DNA of 64,000 bases, taken from the NCBI RefSeq assembly GCF_900112395.1, contig NZ_FOLN01000009.1:122582-186581 (forward strand). Reading direction: 5' to 3'. The DNA comes from Algibacter lectus. GTDB lineage: Bacteria > Bacteroidota > Bacteroidia > Flavobacteriales > Flavobacteriaceae. The position numbers and the translations under genes are program-made. Position 1 is the first letter of the stretch, and the number at the start of each line of letters is the position of its first letter. This document shows, one piece after another, positions 62,782-64,000 of this stretch. The notes under the pieces were generated by a model. That model saw nothing but the letters and a program-made list of their open reading frames with translations. It was not told the origin of the DNA and did no database searches.

Positions 62782-62813
62782 TTTGATAGATAAGTATATT
62801 GTGTGTATATTTG
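62782..62813 (+). promoter_or_regulatory. promoter of tRNA-Gly
   Basis: -33 TTTG at 62782-62785 and -7 TATATTTG at 62806-62813, 20 bp apart, 11 bp before the tRNA. Confidence 0.75.
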
Positions 62814-62824
62814 CACCCGGAAAT

Positions 62825-62897
62825 GCGAGAGTAGCTCAGTTGGTAGAGCGTCAGCCTTCCAAGCTGAATGTCGCCGGTTCGAACCCGGTCTCTCGCT
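62825..62897 (+). tRNA. tRNA-Gly (anticodon TCC)
   Basis: 73-nt cloverleaf: acceptor GCGAGAG/CTCTCGC, D-arm GCTCAGTTGGTAGAGC, anticodon stem TCAGC/GCTGA with loop CTTCCAA (anticodon TCC, reads GGA and GGG), T-arm GCCGGTTCGAACCCGGT. CCA not encoded. Confidence 0.97.
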
Positions 62898-62899
62898 CT

Positions 62900-62929
62900 A
62901 AAAGCTTCATAGAAATATGAAGCTTTTTT
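62900..62929. terminator. intrinsic terminator after tRNA-Gly
   Basis: AAAAGCTTCATA (62900-62911) pairs with TATGAAGCTTTT (62916-62927), loop GAAA, followed by TT; three bases after the tRNA. Confidence 0.85.
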
Positions 62930-63432
62930 GTTTTCCATACTTTCCTCTTAAATATAGAATTCACATGTTTTAGTTATGTTAGTTTACCAACTGGTGGTTA
63001 AATCTACTTGGTAGCAAAAATCTTAATATTATAATTACCTTATTATAGTATATATCGAGAGCTTATTTTATCATTAATAGTTAAAAGAGAATTTGAGTGT
63101 ATCCCATTAATGTGCCTTTGTTGCACATTAATAGGTCGGGCTTTCCGCTATATCTTTTTTTTTTTTTTTGTTACCATTACAATTGGTTTGTTTAAATAAA
63201 TAAGTATTAGATTATTTGGTATACTATATGTCTAATCATTCTTAAAAAAAAGGATGCCGCATTAATCCTTTACGCGGGTGTTGTCCGTTGTAATTAGTGC
63301 AAATCCTAAGAAATACAAATATAGAAAAGACGTTGCTTAATGAAATTTAAAATTAATATAGAGTCAATTCATTTAAAATAAGCTTATTAAGCGAGAATAG
63401 AAATAAACTTGAAAAAAACATTAATAAAAAGG
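62930..63432. other. non-coding spacer before the rRNA promoters
   Basis: About 500 bp without a supportable gene. It contains the second copy of the dispersed repeat (63101-63282), a perfect 10-bp hairpin (63106-63115 with 63123-63132) and a 15-base T run at 63155-63169. Apart from these the sequence is AT-rich with no clear signal until the first rRNA promoter. Confidence 0.6.
63101..63282 (+). repeat. dispersed repeat, copy B
   Basis: Same block order as copy A at 42032-42138, in the opposite orientation: GGTCGGGCTTTC, then GC-TATATC and a T run, an interposed AT-rich stretch, then AAGGATGCCGC, ATCCTTTACGCGGGTG. About 70 bp separate the two halves, more than in copy A, so the loop may have expanded or received an insertion. 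Confidence 0.55.
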
Positions 63433-63462
63433 TTGTCAGAACCAAAAAGGGATCTATATTTG
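63433..63462 (+). promoter_or_regulatory. rRNA promoter P1
   Basis: TTG at 63433-63435 and -7 TATATTTG at 63455-63462, 19 bp apart, followed by GCACCCCGCT. First of three similar units upstream of 16S rRNA. Confidence 0.75.
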
Positions 63463-63570
63463 CACCCCGCTAAAAAAGGTAAAACTTTAAAGGCGTAACG
63501 TTCATAAACAGGTTGGTTGATTAAGATTTTAAAAGTGGTAAAAAACTTTTAAAAAAAGAATTAAAAAACA

Positions 63571-63600
63571 TTGTGAGTTTCAGAAAAGGTTGTAAGTTTG
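63571..63600 (+). promoter_or_regulatory. rRNA promoter P2
   Basis: TTG at 63571-63573 and -7 TAAGTTTG at 63593-63600, followed by GCAGCCGCTAA. Exactly 138 bp after the corresponding TTG of P1. Confidence 0.7.
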
Positions 63601-63708
63601 CAGCCGCTAAAAACGGCAACGTAATTAGCTAGAAAGTTCATAAGTATATTGTTTAGTATTTAGGTTAAAGAGGTATTAAATCTTTTTAAAATAAAAGTTA
63701 AATAATTA

Positions 63709-63739
63709 TTGTGAGAGTTAAAAAAGGGTTTTATATTTG
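63709..63739 (+). promoter_or_regulatory. rRNA promoter P3
   Basis: TTG at 63709-63711 and -7 TATATTTG at 63732-63739, followed by GCACCCGCTTAG. Again 138 bp after the TTG of P2; a 180-nt leader then runs to 16S. Confidence 0.75.
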
Positions 63740-63918
63740 CACCCGCTTAGCAAGGTAACGCGTTAAGATAAGAAAAGAAACAAGTTCATAAACATATTGA
63801 ATTGACAGCGTAAAATTAATTTGGAAACGGATTAATTTAACAAAGAGAATAGACCATTTTGAGTATTAGAGATTCTAATTAGTTGTTAAAAGTAATAGTG
63901 GAAACACTTAAAAATTTA

Positions 63919-64000
63919 ACGATGAAGAGTTTGATCCTGGCTCAGGATGAACGCTAGCGGCAGGCCTAACACATGCAAGTCGAGGGGTAACATTGGAGCT
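63919..64000 (+). rRNA. 16S ribosomal RNA (5' end only)
   Basis: Starts at the 5' end of 16S as judged from AGAGTTTGATCCTGGCTCAG at 63927 and the bases before it in comparison with Escherichia coli. The segment continues with GATGAACGCTAGCGGCAGGC and ACACATGCAAGTCGAGGGG, the Bacteroidota form of this region. Cut by the window edge; the rest of the rRNA operon lies outside. Confidence 0.97.

Noticed and set aside
62753..62938. Minus-strand reading frame of 61 codons over the tRNA-Gly gene
   Set aside because: It is the reverse complement of the tRNA and its terminator, a common artefact; the tRNA has a full cloverleaf and promoter.
1..64000. CRISPR arrays, prophage genes, insertion-sequence transposases, rolling-circle or plasmid functions
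   Set aside because: None seen: no regularly spaced direct repeats with spacers, no transposase, integrase or phage structural motifs among the translated products.

Overview
The window is AT-rich chromosomal DNA from a member of the Bacteroidota, almost certainly a Flavobacteriaceae (inference). The grounds are two SusC/SusD pairs, type IX secretion and gliding genes (gldJ, porU, porV) in their usual order beside murF, many lipoproteins, Bacteroidota -7 boxes (TAnnTTTG) before tRNA and rRNA genes, almost no Shine-Dalgarno sites, and the first 80 or so bases of a flavobacterial-type 16S rRNA at the right edge. No phage, insertion sequence or CRISPR array was seen.

Layout. 1-6.9 kb: a nutrient-uptake locus (SusC cut by the window edge, SusD, a zinc metallohydrolase lipoprotein, a DUF4302 lipoprotein), closed by a strong terminator. 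7-9 kb: a lone putative porin. 9.1-14.7 kb (minus): an overlapping operon of an NAD(P)/FAD oxidoreductase, a polyferredoxin membrane protein, a MORN-repeat protein and two family 2 glycosyltransferases. Divergent from it (14.9-19.6 kb) are DUF547, an outer-membrane protein, a GH113-type glycosidase, a lipoprotein and an Omp85-like protein. 19.6-22.3 kb: an island of small unknown genes, one bracketed by inverted repeats like a mobile cassette. 22.3-28.4 kb: pyruvate carboxylase, a PPP-type phosphatase, a palindromic repeat cluster and a carboxypeptidase-like-domain protein.

28.6-42.5 kb is the most distinctive part: 14 minus-strand genes, mostly touching or overlapping. They form an arsenosugar-type (rSAM/selenodomain) biosynthesis cluster: the radical SAM enzyme ArsS, a peroxidase-like CxxC protein, TIGR04282 (two paralogues) and TIGR04283 glycosyltransferases, purine nucleoside phosphorylase, rhodanese, DUF547, a fatty acid hydroxylase/sterol desaturase-type protein and a metallophosphoesterase-like protein missing metal ligands. 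A sodium:solute symporter and a complete SusC/SusD pair sit inside the run. No arsenite methyltransferase gene is in the window.

42.6-51.2 kb is mainly housekeeping: acyl-CoA dehydrogenase, anmK, an amino-acid dehydrogenase, nhaD, exbB-exbD-tonB (energy for the SusC receptors) and folC. Two identical tRNA-Val genes and a PAS-LuxR regulator follow. 52.5-60.9 kb holds murF and gldJ divergent from porU-porV. 61-62.8 kb holds an M48 peptidase and two GNAT acetyltransferases. The end holds tRNA-Gly, a non-coding spacer with a dispersed repeat, three promoters repeated with a period of about 138 bp, and the start of 16S rRNA.
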